Shown piece after piece: positions 1 through 6,857 of a stretch of 20,255 nucleotides of DNA; within the stretch, counting starts at the first letter, position 1, and the number at the start of each line of letters is the position of its first letter. The position numbers and the translations under genes are program-made. The DNA is from CAYLLT01 sp964591605 (GTDB taxonomy: Bacteria; Planctomycetota; Phycisphaerae; UBA1845; PWPN01): the NCBI GenBank assembly GCA_964591605.1, contig CAZQEN010000111.1, forward strand, positions 1 to 20,255, given 5' to 3'. The notes under the pieces were generated by a model. It had not been told where the DNA came from and ran no database searches. It saw only the letters and a list, made by a program, of their open reading frames with translations.

Positions 1-539
1 TCCTGGTGGGGGAGATCCGCGACCTGGAGACGGCCCAGATCTCGGTCCAGGCCTCATTGACCGGACACCTGGTTTTCACGACCCTCCATACAAACGACGC
101 TCCATCGGCGGTGGCCCGCCTCGTCGATCTGGGGCTGGAGCCGTTTCTGCTGACGGCCACCCTGGAGGCCGTCGTCGCCCAGCGCCTGGTGCGGCGGATC
201 TGTGAAAACTGCAAGGACGAGTACGTCCCGACGGAAGAGCAACTGATGGAGCTGGAACTCCGGCCCGAGGATGTGAAGGGCAAGGTGTTCATGTACGGCA
301 AGGGGTGCGACTACTGCAACAAGACGGGGTACCGGGGGCGGATGGGGCTGTTCGAGATCATGGTCCTGGCCGACGATCTGCGCGACCTCATCATGAAGCA
401 CGCCTCGACGAACATCCTGAGGGCCGCCGCCCGCAAGAAGGGCATGCGGACCCTGCGCGAGGGGGGTCAATTGGCCGTGTTCGAGGGTTTGACCTCGATC
501 GACGAAGTGGTGCGGGAGACGATTATCGAGGAGCACTGA
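1..539 (+). CDS. gspE: Type II secretion / type IV pilus assembly ATPase GspE, C-terminal part (5' truncated)
   Basis: Only the last 178 codons are present; the reading frame is open to the window edge (first whole codon at 3). The fragment begins inside the Walker B region (LVGEIRDLETA), followed by the His-box stretch LTGHLVFTTLHTNDAP, both hallmarks of GspE/PilB secretion ATPases. A tetracysteine zinc-binding element follows: C67-x2-C70 (ICENC) and C102-x2-C105 (CDYC), then the typical GYRGRMGLFEIM sequence. Family knowledge: a cytoplasmic hexameric ATPase that powers pseudopilus assembly through GspF and GspL. The next gene is gspF, matching canonical gsp order. The tetracysteine element is shared by GspE and PilB, so a pilus ATPase cannot be excluded from the fragment alone; the downstream G-K order favours GspE. 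Confidence 0.95.
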   Translation, partial: LVGEIRDLETAQISVQASLTGHLVFTTLHTNDAPSAVARLVDLGLEPFLLTATLEAVVAQRLVRRICENCKDEYVPTEEQLMELELRPEDVKGKVFMYGKGCDYCNKTGYRGRMGLFEIMVLADDLRDLIMKHASTNILRAAARKKGMRTLREGGQLAVFEGLTSIDEVVRETIIEEH

Positions 540-541
540 CA

Positions 542-612
542 GTAGGGTGGGCTCCGCCCACCGTCACGCAGGGGATCCCTGCCACCCGGAAGGTGGGCAG
601 AGCCCACCCTAC
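542..612. repeat. 71-bp inverted repeat with 21-nt arms between gspE and gspF
   Basis: Arm 542-562 and arm 592-612 are reverse complements at 20 of 21 positions, around a 29-nt spacer. Each arm is also a small hairpin by itself (GGTGGGC / GCCCACC with a 3-nt loop). The element fills almost the whole intergenic gap: it begins 2 nt after the gspE stop and ends 3 nt before the gspF Shine-Dalgarno. It resembles REP-like or small non-autonomous palindromic elements. The lack of a following T-run argues against a simple terminator. Confidence 0.85.
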
Positions 613-626
613 AGCGGAGCGAGCGT

Positions 627-1913
627 ATGCCGACGTTTCAATATGAGGCGATGAATCAGGCCGGGCAGGAGGTCAAGGACGAGATCGAGGCCCAGTCCAC
701 TGAGGACGCGCTGTCCAAGATCCGGGGTCTGGGCTACTACCCGACCAAACTCCGCCAGAAGGGCGGCAAGCGTGCGGCCAAGGCGGCGGCCGCCGCCGCG
801 GGCGGCGCCGGGGCCAAGAAGAAGAAAAGCGCCGGCGGCATCGGCCGCGTCAAGAACAAAGAAATCGTCCAGTTCACCCGCCAGCTCTCGACGCTCCAGG
901 ACGCCGGACTGCCCATCCTTCGAAGTCTCCGCATCCTCGAACAACAGCAGAAGCCGGGCATGCTCCGCGTCATCCTGCGCAATGTCGCCGACGACATCGA
1001 GGGCGGCTCGACCCTCTCGGAGTCGATGGCCCGCCAGCCCAAGGCGTTCGACCGGCTCTACTGCAACATGGTGGCGGCCGGCGAGGCGGGCGGCGTGCTC
1101 GACGTCATCCTCCAGCGTCTGGCCGACTTCATGGAGAAGGCCCAGCGGCTCAAGCGCAAGGTCATCGGCGCGATGATCTACCCGATCGTGGTCATCACCT
1201 TCGCCGTGCTCATCGTGGCCGGCATCATGATCGCCGTGGTCCCCAAGTTTAAGGAGATCTTCAAGGATTTCGGCACCGAGCTGCCCGGCATGACGCTGCT
1301 GCTCATGAACATCTCCGAGTGGTTCGTCAACGGATCGGAGTCAGTCCCCGTACCTGGATGGGTGTACATCGTCGTCTCGCCCATTGTGTTCATTGCCACG
1401 GCCAAACTGCTCAAACAATCGCAGGCGGGGCGATACGGCGTCGATCTGGTGAAGCTCAAGATCCCCATTCTGGGCAACATCCTGTCCAAGTCGTCGGTGG
1501 CTCGGTTCACGCGGACGCTCGGCACGCTCCTGGCGGCCGGCGTGCCGATTCTCGAGGCCATCAACATCACGCGCGATACCTCGGGCAACGAGGTCTATTC
1601 CCGCGCGCTCGGAAAGGTCCACGACGAGATCCGCGAGGGCGAGTCGTTCGCCAACCCGCTGCGCGCGGCCAAGATCTGCGACGCCATCGTCGTCAACATG
1701 ATCGACGTGGGGGAGGAGACCGGCGACCTCGACAAGATGCTCATCAAGATCGCCGACAACTACGACGAGGAGGTCGAGACGCTCGTCGACGGCCTGGTGA
1801 GCCTGCTCGAGCCTGTCATGGTCGTGATCCTCGGCGGCATCGTCGGCTTCATCGTGATCGCGCTGTTCCTCCCGCTGGTCCACCTGATCAACAGCGTGTC
1901 GAGCGGGAAGTGA
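627..1913 (+). CDS. gspF: Type II secretion system inner-membrane platform protein GspF
   Basis: This 428-residue protein has two T2SSF repeats, about residues 76-205 (containing FTRQLSTLQDAGLPILRSL) and 290-420 (containing FTRTLGTLLAAGVPILEAI). Hydrophobic segments lie near residues 185-210 and 245-262 and at the C-terminus (VMVVILGGIVGFIVIALFL), the expected GspF/PilC topology. Family role: polytopic inner-membrane protein that couples the GspE ATPase to pseudopilin extraction. The ATG at 627 has GGAG at 616-619 with 7-nt spacing. An Ala/Gly/Lys-rich low-complexity linker (about residues 46-72, including AKAAAAAAGG and KKKK) separates the N-terminal segment from the first domain. Normal family length is about 400 residues, so the gene is full length. 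It follows gspE across an inverted repeat. Confidence 0.95.
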   Translation: MPTFQYEAMNQAGQEVKDEIEAQSTEDALSKIRGLGYYPTKLRQKGGKRAAKAAAAAAGGAGAKKKKSAGGIGRVKNKEIVQFTRQLSTLQDAGLPILRSLRILEQQQKPGMLRVILRNVADDIEGGSTLSESMARQPKAFDRLYCNMVAAGEAGGVLDVILQRLADFMEKAQRLKRKVIGAMIYPIVVITFAVLIVAGIMIAVVPKFKEIFKDFGTELPGMTLLLMNISEWFVNGSESVPVPGWVYIVVSPIVFIATAKLLKQSQAGRYGVDLVKLKIPILGNILSKSSVARFTRTLGTLLAAGVPILEAINITRDTSGNEVYSRALGKVHDEIREGESFANPLRAAKICDAIVVNMIDVGEETGDLDKMLIKIADNYDEEVETLVDGLVSLLEPVMVVILGGIVGFIVIALFLPLVHLINSVSSGK

Positions 1914-1918
1914 GGTTG

Positions 1919-1960
1919 GTCCGGTGTCCGTGGTCAGTGGTCCGTTGTCCGTTGTGGGTT
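1919..1960. repeat. Degenerate heptanucleotide tandem array (GTCCGTT type)
   Basis: Six consecutive 7-nt units in register: GTCCGGT, GTCCGTG, GTCAGTG, GTCCGTT, GTCCGTT, GTGGGTT. It starts 6 nt after the gspF stop codon. Confidence 0.85.
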
Positions 1961-2056
1961 GTGTCGGGCGAGGGGTTGTGGTCAGCGGAGAAGGAGACCG
2001 AGTTTGGCCTCTGTTTGCGTATCGGCTTTTGCTGCTTTCTTCCCGGGTGGAGCATA

Positions 2057-2098
2057 CAACGAACAACTGGCGGCAAACGACGATCAACAAACAACAAA
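2057..2098. repeat. Degenerate heptanucleotide tandem array (CAACAAA type)
   Basis: Six consecutive 7-nt units in register: CAACGAA, CAACTGG, CGGCAAA, CGACGAT, CAACAAA, CAACAAA. The base bias is opposite to that of the 1919-1960 array, so the two G/T- and C/A-rich blocks bracket about 96 bp in inverted orientation. Confidence 0.8.
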
Positions 2099-2123
2099 CG
2101 CGGAGCGGCCAGCCGCCTGGGCG

Positions 2124-2153
2124 TGGACTTTCGTCGGCTGGGTGCATTAGAAT
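2124..2153 (+). promoter_or_regulatory. Possible sigma70-type promoter for the first pseudopilin gene
   Basis: TGGACT (2124-2129) and TAGAAT (2148-2153) are separated by 18 nt. This would give a leader of about 140 nt containing the two hairpins at 2168-2247. It is inferred from consensus similarity only. Confidence 0.3.
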
Positions 2154-2167
2154 AAGCGGGGTTTTAG

Positions 2168-2185
2168 CGGCCCTTTGAGGGGCCG
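2168..2185 (+). promoter_or_regulatory. Short hairpin in the presumed leader of the first pseudopilin gene
   Basis: CGGCCC (2168-2173) pairs perfectly with GGGCCG (2180-2185) around a 6-nt loop. It is not followed by a T-run, so it looks like a leader or processing hairpin rather than a standard terminator. Confidence 0.45.
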
Positions 2186-2202
2186 ACCGCGATTGACAAG
2201 AC

Positions 2203-2247
2203 CCGAAGCCCCAGCGAGGGATGAAGCGTGGGCCCGCCGGGGCTCGG
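2203..2247. repeat. Imperfect inverted repeat in the first pseudopilin leader
   Basis: CCGAAGCCCC (2203-2212) pairs with GGGGCTCGG (2239-2247), with one bulged base. The arms flank a GC-rich 26-nt loop. It may be a dispersed palindromic element or an mRNA leader structure. Confidence 0.55.
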
Positions 2248-2302
2248 AATTGCCTCCCGCTGGTGCCTCCAGCCCTGATTGAAACTCGATAGGAGAACTC
2301 TG

Positions 2303-3310
2303 ATGTCTCGTGCCCGGATCTGCACTCGCCGCGAGGGTTTCACGCTCGTCGAACTCCTCACGGTCATCGGGATCATCTCGCTGCTCATCAGCATCCTGCT
2401 GCCGTCGCTGAGCCGGGCCCGCGATCAGGCCAGAAAGCTCCGGGTCCAGGCCCAGGTCTCGGCCATCGAGAAGGGCCTCGAGATGTTCCAGAACGACTTC
2501 AAATCCTATCCCGACTCCGGCTACGGCCCGGACAAGATCAAGTGGTCGGTGACGTGGTCAAACCCACAGCAACCCCAGCCTCCCAACGGCGAATACATGA
2601 CGGGCGCCCACTGGCTGGCCCGTGCGCTCACCGGGCATGACTTCCTGGGCGTGGACAACAAGGGCGTCATGCTGCAGCGGCTCAACACGACATCGCCCGA
2701 TTTTGTCGATCTCGACGCTTTCCGCAGCGACACGACGCCGCCCGGCGTGTACTCCGATCGCAAAGGCACGTACATCGACGCTCCGGTCTTCGCCCGCGAC
2801 GACGATCAGACGAAGTTCCAGAACGTCAGCACCGGCATCTACCAGCCGAACGGCCGGCTCCTGGTCATCGACGGCTACAACTTCCCGATTCTCTACTACC
2901 GGGCGAACCCCCGGGCCCGCGCTCCGTTCCAGGAGGCTGACTCCGTCGTCAACGGTGTCTTCAACCAGGGCGACAATGCGATGATCACCGGCGGCAAATA
3001 CAAGCAGGGTTCCACCGTCACCCCGCAGGATTCCTGGGATTTCGCGGGCACCGGCTTCCAGCACGGCATCGGCTGGTTCGGCAACGCGGGCGGCGTGACC
3101 GTTCAGAACATTCACGAGACTCCGCCCAATGCGAACCCGCCGTACAAGGGCCGGGGTTTCGCCGATTACGTCCACGACGAGAACCCGCACGAATCCGGCA
3201 ACATCCTCAAGGCGCAGTTGAGCGAGACGTTCCTGCTCATCTCCGCCGGCAAGGACGGCATTTACGGCACGGACGATGATGTCACGAACGTCAAGGGCAC
3301 GGGCCTGTGA
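2303..3310 (+). CDS. gspG: GspG-like major pseudopilin (first of three)
   Basis: A 335-residue protein with a class III (prepilin) signal: short basic leader MSRARICTRREG, cleavage expected after G12, then FTLVELLTVIGIISLLISILLPSL with Glu at +5. The helix continues into AIEKGLEMFQNDFKSYPDS, a GspG-like feature. Near the C-terminus SAGKDGIYGTDDDV (314-327) resembles the acidic calcium loop of GspG. I chose ATG 2303 because AGGAGA (2291-2296) lies 6 nt upstream and the leader is then ideal; the frame extends upstream to a TTG at 2279 without support. At over 300 residues it is about twice the usual GspG, with the extra length between the N-terminal helix and the C-terminal loop. The role is inferred: structural subunit of the pseudopilus. 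It could equally be called a generic prepilin-type protein. Confidence 0.88.
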   Translation: MSRARICTRREGFTLVELLTVIGIISLLISILLPSLSRARDQARKLRVQAQVSAIEKGLEMFQNDFKSYPDSGYGPDKIKWSVTWSNPQQPQPPNGEYMTGAHWLARALTGHDFLGVDNKGVMLQRLNTTSPDFVDLDAFRSDTTPPGVYSDRKGTYIDAPVFARDDDQTKFQNVSTGIYQPNGRLLVIDGYNFPILYYRANPRARAPFQEADSVVNGVFNQGDNAMITGGKYKQGSTVTPQDSWDFAGTGFQHGIGWFGNAGGVTVQNIHETPPNANPPYKGRGFADYVHDENPHESGNILKAQLSETFLLISAGKDGIYGTDDDVTNVKGTGL

Positions 3311-3427
3311 TCGTCCGCCGGATGTGACATTCGCATACGCGTGATGTTGAACCAGCGCAGGGGCCCCGCGGCCGCGGCCGTCCGCCCGTATGCCGTGGGG
3401 CCGATCGCCCAGATTGAGAGTTCATTC
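3311..3427. other. Short intergenic gap between the first and second pseudopilin genes
   Basis: 117 bp, GC-rich, with palindromic GGGGCCCC and CCGCGGCCGCGG stretches near 3360-3380. The downstream frame is open back to 3341, but no leader peptide or ribosome site supports a start there. Confidence 0.5.
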
Positions 3428-4501
3428 ATGTTCCGCCGAACGCATCGAACCGGGTTCACGCTCATCGAGCTGATGGTCGTGATCGGCATCATCGGCCTCC
3501 TCGTGGCCATCGCCCTGCCGGCGTTTCAGAACGCCCGCCGACAGGTGGGCGTCACCACGACCAGGTCGATGATCGGCGTGCTGGAAACCGGCCTCGAATC
3601 CTACCGCACCGACAGCAAGAACAGTGGGAGCTTTCCGCCCTCGGTCATGCCCGAAAACCAGTATCTGGCGAATCCGCATGACCCCGGCAAAATGCTCGAT
3701 TTCCAGAACTATTCGTTCGGCGGCGCCAACCTGCTGGCGTGGGGGCTCGTCGGTGCGGATCTGCTCGGAACGCCGGGCTTCAAGGATCTCGACAACGGTG
3801 GGACGAATGTGGGGGCGGGCGGAGATCCGTTTGGTGGCTGGATGAACGACTCCGGCCGGTCGCCGTCTGATCCGAATCCGGGCCAGTCCACCCTGCAGCT
3901 CTACGACATCGATACCGCGGGCAAGGCGGTCCACACCCGCTCCGGTCCCTACGTCGAGGTCAGCAAGCTCAAACTCCCCAAGATGACTCAGTCGTCGGGC
4001 ACCCGCTATTTCGAACTGACCGACCTGGACGCCAAGCCGAAGATGGCGTCCATCTCGTTCGTGGATTCCTTCGGCGGGCCGATTCTGTACTACAAGGCCA
4101 ATCGCGGCGCGCGGTGGATGGTCGATGCCGGCGGCGACGACAATCTGTGGGAGTATCTGAAAGGCTCCAGCGACGCCTACATTCCGACCGGCATCTACAA
4201 CCTGCGGGACAACTATAAGTTCACCGGTTACTCGGGCTCGTCGGCGAATGAGGCCGGGCTGGACCTGGGCGGCGGAACAGATCACCCCATGGCCAGGCTC
4301 GGCCCCTACAAGCCGAACCCGAACAGTTGGAAGGACGACCTCCTAGCCGCGAAGGGAACGTTTGCGTCCACCGTGTGGAATCAGAACGTGACCGCCACCC
4401 CCCGGCCGCAGAACGAGAACTCGTACATCCTGCTCTCGGCAGGCCCCGACGGCCGGTATGGGACGGGCGACGACGTGGCCAATTTCGACGTCGCCAACTG
4501 A
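3428..4501 (+). CDS. GspG-like pseudopilin (second of three)
   Basis: A 357-residue prepilin-type protein. Leader MFRRTHRTG, cleavage expected after G9, then FTLIELMVVIGIIGLLVAIALPAF with Glu at +5. The conserved region continues as MIGVLETGLESYRTDSKNSG. GGPILYYKANRGA corresponds to FPILYYRANPRA in the upstream paralogue, so the two are clearly related. The C-terminal 21 residues contain SAGPDGRYGTGDDV, the same acidic loop as the previous gene. ATG 3428 gives a short basic leader and has GAGAG (3416-3420) 7 nt upstream; a start at 3341 would add 29 residues that do not look like a leader. Role inferred from the family: pseudopilus subunit in the secretion apparatus. Confidence 0.87.
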   Translation: MFRRTHRTGFTLIELMVVIGIIGLLVAIALPAFQNARRQVGVTTTRSMIGVLETGLESYRTDSKNSGSFPPSVMPENQYLANPHDPGKMLDFQNYSFGGANLLAWGLVGADLLGTPGFKDLDNGGTNVGAGGDPFGGWMNDSGRSPSDPNPGQSTLQLYDIDTAGKAVHTRSGPYVEVSKLKLPKMTQSSGTRYFELTDLDAKPKMASISFVDSFGGPILYYKANRGARWMVDAGGDDNLWEYLKGSSDAYIPTGIYNLRDNYKFTGYSGSSANEAGLDLGGGTDHPMARLGPYKPNPNSWKDDLLAAKGTFASTVWNQNVTATPRPQNENSYILLSAGPDGRYGTGDDVANFDVAN

Positions 4502-4502
4502 T

Positions 4503-4523
4503 CCGACGCGGGCTCGACGTCGG
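4503..4523 (+). terminator. Possible weak terminator hairpin after the second pseudopilin gene
   Basis: A 6-bp perfect stem with a 9-nt loop directly after the stop codon. No T-tract follows, so intrinsic termination is uncertain. Confidence 0.2.
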
Positions 4524-4781
4524 GCCGGCGGGGCTGACCGGGCGGTCCTGGTCTGATCGGTCACAAGACATGCTGCGGGACGGTCTTGCGTGCCTGAGCT
4601 GGATGGGAGCCGCTGGAGGGGCCGGGCACCCCCAGCCCCCACCTCTGCGGTATCGGGCTGTTACTTCTTCGCACGTAACGAATTACGATCCGGCGACCAG
4701 TTCCACATGCGCGCGGGTGGATCCTGCGGGCGGCCGTCGTCGCAGCCCGGCAGACCGCTTGGGGCGTTTTGCTTCAACCTG

Positions 4782-4809
4782 TTGCACATCAATGCCTTAG
4801 CGGTATCAT
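4782..4809 (+). promoter_or_regulatory. Likely sigma70-type promoter for the third pseudopilin gene and downstream genes
   Basis: TTGCAC (4782-4787) and TATCAT (4804-4809) are separated by 16 nt. Transcription would start near 4816, giving a leader of about 40 nt with AAGGAG at 4843-4848. Inferred from consensus similarity; the location just before a block of overlapping genes supports it. Confidence 0.45.
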
Positions 4810-4854
4810 CGCCTTGTCATGACACGTGGGCGATGCGAGGATAAGGAGCCGATG

Positions 4855-5829
4855 ATGAAACCTGTGGCTACCCAGCGGCTGACGGCATTTCGTCCACGAC
4901 AGGCTGTAGCGCGTGTCCGCCCGCCCGCCTGCGCCGGATTGGCTCGCCGGGTGCTTGCTGCACCGGCCCCGGCCGTTGCCGCCCCGCGACGGGCCTTCAC
5001 GCTGATCGAGATCATGGTTGTCATTGGCATCATCGCCCTGCTGGTGGCGATCCTGCTGCCGGCCAGCCTCCGTCTGATCGATAACCAGCGCACGAACACC
5101 ACCTTGGGCAACATGCACGTCATCGAGAACGCGATCGAGGCGTACCGGGTGTGCACGAAGGGTCTCCCGCCCGGGTGGTTCTCGATCAAGGATCTGGAAC
5201 AGGATCCGGACGGCGAGGAATGGGATCGGGCCACCCAGGATACCAATCAGAATAAGCGGTGGGACTCGGGTGAACCGTTCGATTATGACGACGGCGACGG
5301 TATTTATGAGCCGGTCAACATCCGGAAAGGCATCCCCGGTGTCTCGGGCAAGCGGGACTTCAACCCCGTGGTGCGGTTGCGCAGCGGCGGGTATGTGCCT
5401 GATGATTACGCCACGTCGGACTACAAGAACAACGTGCAGGCGGGCAACTACAAGTCGATCGAGACCATGTACCTGTGGATGACGCAGCTCTGCGCGGAGA
5501 GCAAGCAGATCCTCAGCAGGCTTCCGCAGAAAACCATCACCAACAAGGACCAGTGTGCCGGGACGGCGTGCCCGGACTACCTCGTCTTTGACACAAACGG
5601 CAACGGCTCGAACGACACGCCGTATAACGGTCCCAACGGCGACAAGACGGTCGACCTGTTTGAGATCCGGGACCCGTGGGACGTGCCGCTTGATTACAAT
5701 CCTCCTGCGGGGATCGGCGATCCCGATGTGAGCGGGCGCGGCCGGCAGCTCACCACCTGGTCCCTGAGGTCTGCGGGGCCGGATAATGTCTTCGGTACGG
5801 GTGACGACGTGGTTCTGGAAGGGCAGTGA
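4855..5829 (+). CDS. GspG-like pseudopilin with calcium-loop-like acidic motifs (third of three)
   Basis: A 324-residue protein. The prepilin signal is preceded by an unusually long 47-residue Arg/Ala/Pro-rich leader; cleavage is expected after A47 (RRA|FTLIEIMVVIGIIALLVAILLP). Two acidic, Gly/Asn-rich loops are visible: residues 129-152 (DTNQNKRWDSGEPF, then DYDDGDG) and 246-254 (DTNGNGSND), resembling EF-hand or dockerin-type calcium-binding loops. The C-terminus carries SAGPDNVFGTGDDV, shared with the two preceding pseudopilins. ATG 4855 sits 6 nt after AAGGAG (4843-4848); the adjacent ATG at 4852 is too close and an ATG at 4819 is less likely. Its stop overlaps the next start (TGATG). Pseudopilin role inferred; calcium binding is a prediction from motif shape. 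Confidence 0.85.
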   Translation: MKPVATQRLTAFRPRQAVARVRPPACAGLARRVLAAPAPAVAAPRRAFTLIEIMVVIGIIALLVAILLPASLRLIDNQRTNTTLGNMHVIENAIEAYRVCTKGLPPGWFSIKDLEQDPDGEEWDRATQDTNQNKRWDSGEPFDYDDGDGIYEPVNIRKGIPGVSGKRDFNPVVRLRSGGYVPDDYATSDYKNNVQAGNYKSIETMYLWMTQLCAESKQILSRLPQKTITNKDQCAGTACPDYLVFDTNGNGSNDTPYNGPNGDKTVDLFEIRDPWDVPLDYNPPAGIGDPDVSGRGRQLTTWSLRSAGPDNVFGTGDDVVLEGQ

Positions 5830-6857
5830 TGCAGATCATTCGGCAGTCATGCTGCAGCTCTCGGCGCCCCGGCCGCCGCCCGGGACGACTGCGGTGCGCG
5901 TTCACGCTCATTGAGATGATGGTGGTGATCGCGATCATTGCGCTGCTGCTGGCCGTATTGGTCCCCGCGATGGGGCCGCTGCTCTCGCAGAACCAGACGG
6001 CCCAGGCGATCAACACGCTGAGCGGCCTGGCGATCACCGCGCAGGCGACGGCCGAATCGATCTCGACGCCCGTCGGCATCCGCATTGAACGGGCTTCCAA
6101 GTCCAAGAACGTTGTCTACAACAAGCAGACGTACCAGGCGATGCGTGACTTCACCAAGCCCGGCGACGAACCGGAGTACCTGGCTTATCAGCAGGCGCGG
6201 CTCGTGCAGTTCACGTCGCAGCCGGCGCCCTCGGGCCTGAAGGCCGTGAACGAAGTCTACCAGCCGGCTTTCGAGCAGATCCGCGACACGAAGGTCACGC
6301 CCCTGCCCAAGTCGGCCTGGCTGGCCCCCATGGAATGCATCGAGCTCGATTCGTCGGGCCAGCCGGTGGTCGATCCGTTCACCCCGTCGCGGCAGCTCTG
6401 GACGCTGGACGATACGAGTCTGACCTACCAGCCCCGGCAGGTCGACGATGTGCTCAACGGAAATGCCAGCCCGGGCACGAATGACCGCGCCGCGAAGTTC
6501 AACCGGATGGACACGTTCTACATCCTCTTCGACCGCTTCGGCAGCTCGCACGAGCTCCGCACCAGTCCGACCGACTACAGAACCCACTACTGGTTCCGTG
6601 ACCTCACCCAGCCCTATGCAGACCCGAACGCGGCGAATGCCTCGGTCGACCCGCCGGTGTATCCGCTCGTCGATCATCCCGACTCGTCGGTCCGGGGCGT
6701 GCTGGTGTACGACCGCGAGCGGTTCCTCGATCTGCCCAACACCGACGGCGGCGCGGCCGACGTCCGCGATGTGCAGACCCGCCGCGGCCTGCTCATGAAG
6801 GCCCGGCCGCTTTACGTGAGCCGATCCCTCGGCGCCATCGTGGAGGGACGGCAATGA
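5829..6857 (+). CDS. Prepilin-type pseudopilin in the GspH position
   Basis: A 342-residue protein. Leader of 24 residues rich in Arg, Cys and Pro, cleavage expected after A24 (RCA|FTLIEMMVVIAIIALLLAVLVPAM), Glu at +5. The remaining about 300 residues show no other motif I recognise, and the acidic C-terminal loop of the three upstream proteins is absent. ATG 5829 overlaps the upstream stop, and a purine-rich GGAAGGG precedes it. The gene ends in an ATGA overlap with the next gene, so translation is coupled. By order it occupies the gspH slot, but similarity to GspH/FimT beyond the signal helix cannot be judged by eye. It is over twice the usual GspH length. Confidence 0.82.
   Translation: MQIIRQSCCSSRRPGRRPGRLRCAFTLIEMMVVIAIIALLLAVLVPAMGPLLSQNQTAQAINTLSGLAITAQATAESISTPVGIRIERASKSKNVVYNKQTYQAMRDFTKPGDEPEYLAYQQARLVQFTSQPAPSGLKAVNEVYQPAFEQIRDTKVTPLPKSAWLAPMECIELDSSGQPVVDPFTPSRQLWTLDDTSLTYQPRQVDDVLNGNASPGTNDRAAKFNRMDTFYILFDRFGSSHELRTSPTDYRTHYWFRDLTQPYADPNAANASVDPPVYPLVDHPDSSVRGVLVYDRERFLDLPNTDGGAADVRDVQTRRGLLMKARPLYVSRSLGAIVEGRQ

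Larger units (their letters stand above)
1914..2302. other. 389-bp intergenic region with repeats and hairpins before the first pseudopilin
   Basis: No convincing coding potential; open frames here have no ribosome binding site and are partly made of repeats. From left to right it holds a G/T-rich period-7 array (1919-1960), a C/A-rich period-7 array (2057-2098), a possible promoter (2124-2153), a 6-bp hairpin (2168-2185) and a longer imperfect inverted repeat (2203-2247). It ends with a strong Shine-Dalgarno at 2291-2296. A perfect TTGACA also occurs at 2193-2198 but has no matching -10 box. Confidence 0.7.
4502..4854. other. 353-bp intergenic region before the third pseudopilin gene
   Basis: No credible gene seen. 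Two nt after the upstream stop there is a hairpin (CCGACG 4503-4508 with CGTCGG 4518-4523, 9-nt loop) without a T-run, possibly a weak terminator. A sigma70-like promoter lies at 4782-4809, and AAGGAG (4843-4848) precedes the next start. The region probably separates the first two pseudopilin genes from a second transcription unit. Confidence 0.55.

Noticed and set aside
2193..2221. Perfect TTGACA at 2193-2198 as the pseudopilin promoter
   Set aside because: No acceptable -10 hexamer at 16-18 nt; the sequence there is GC-rich and part of an inverted repeat.
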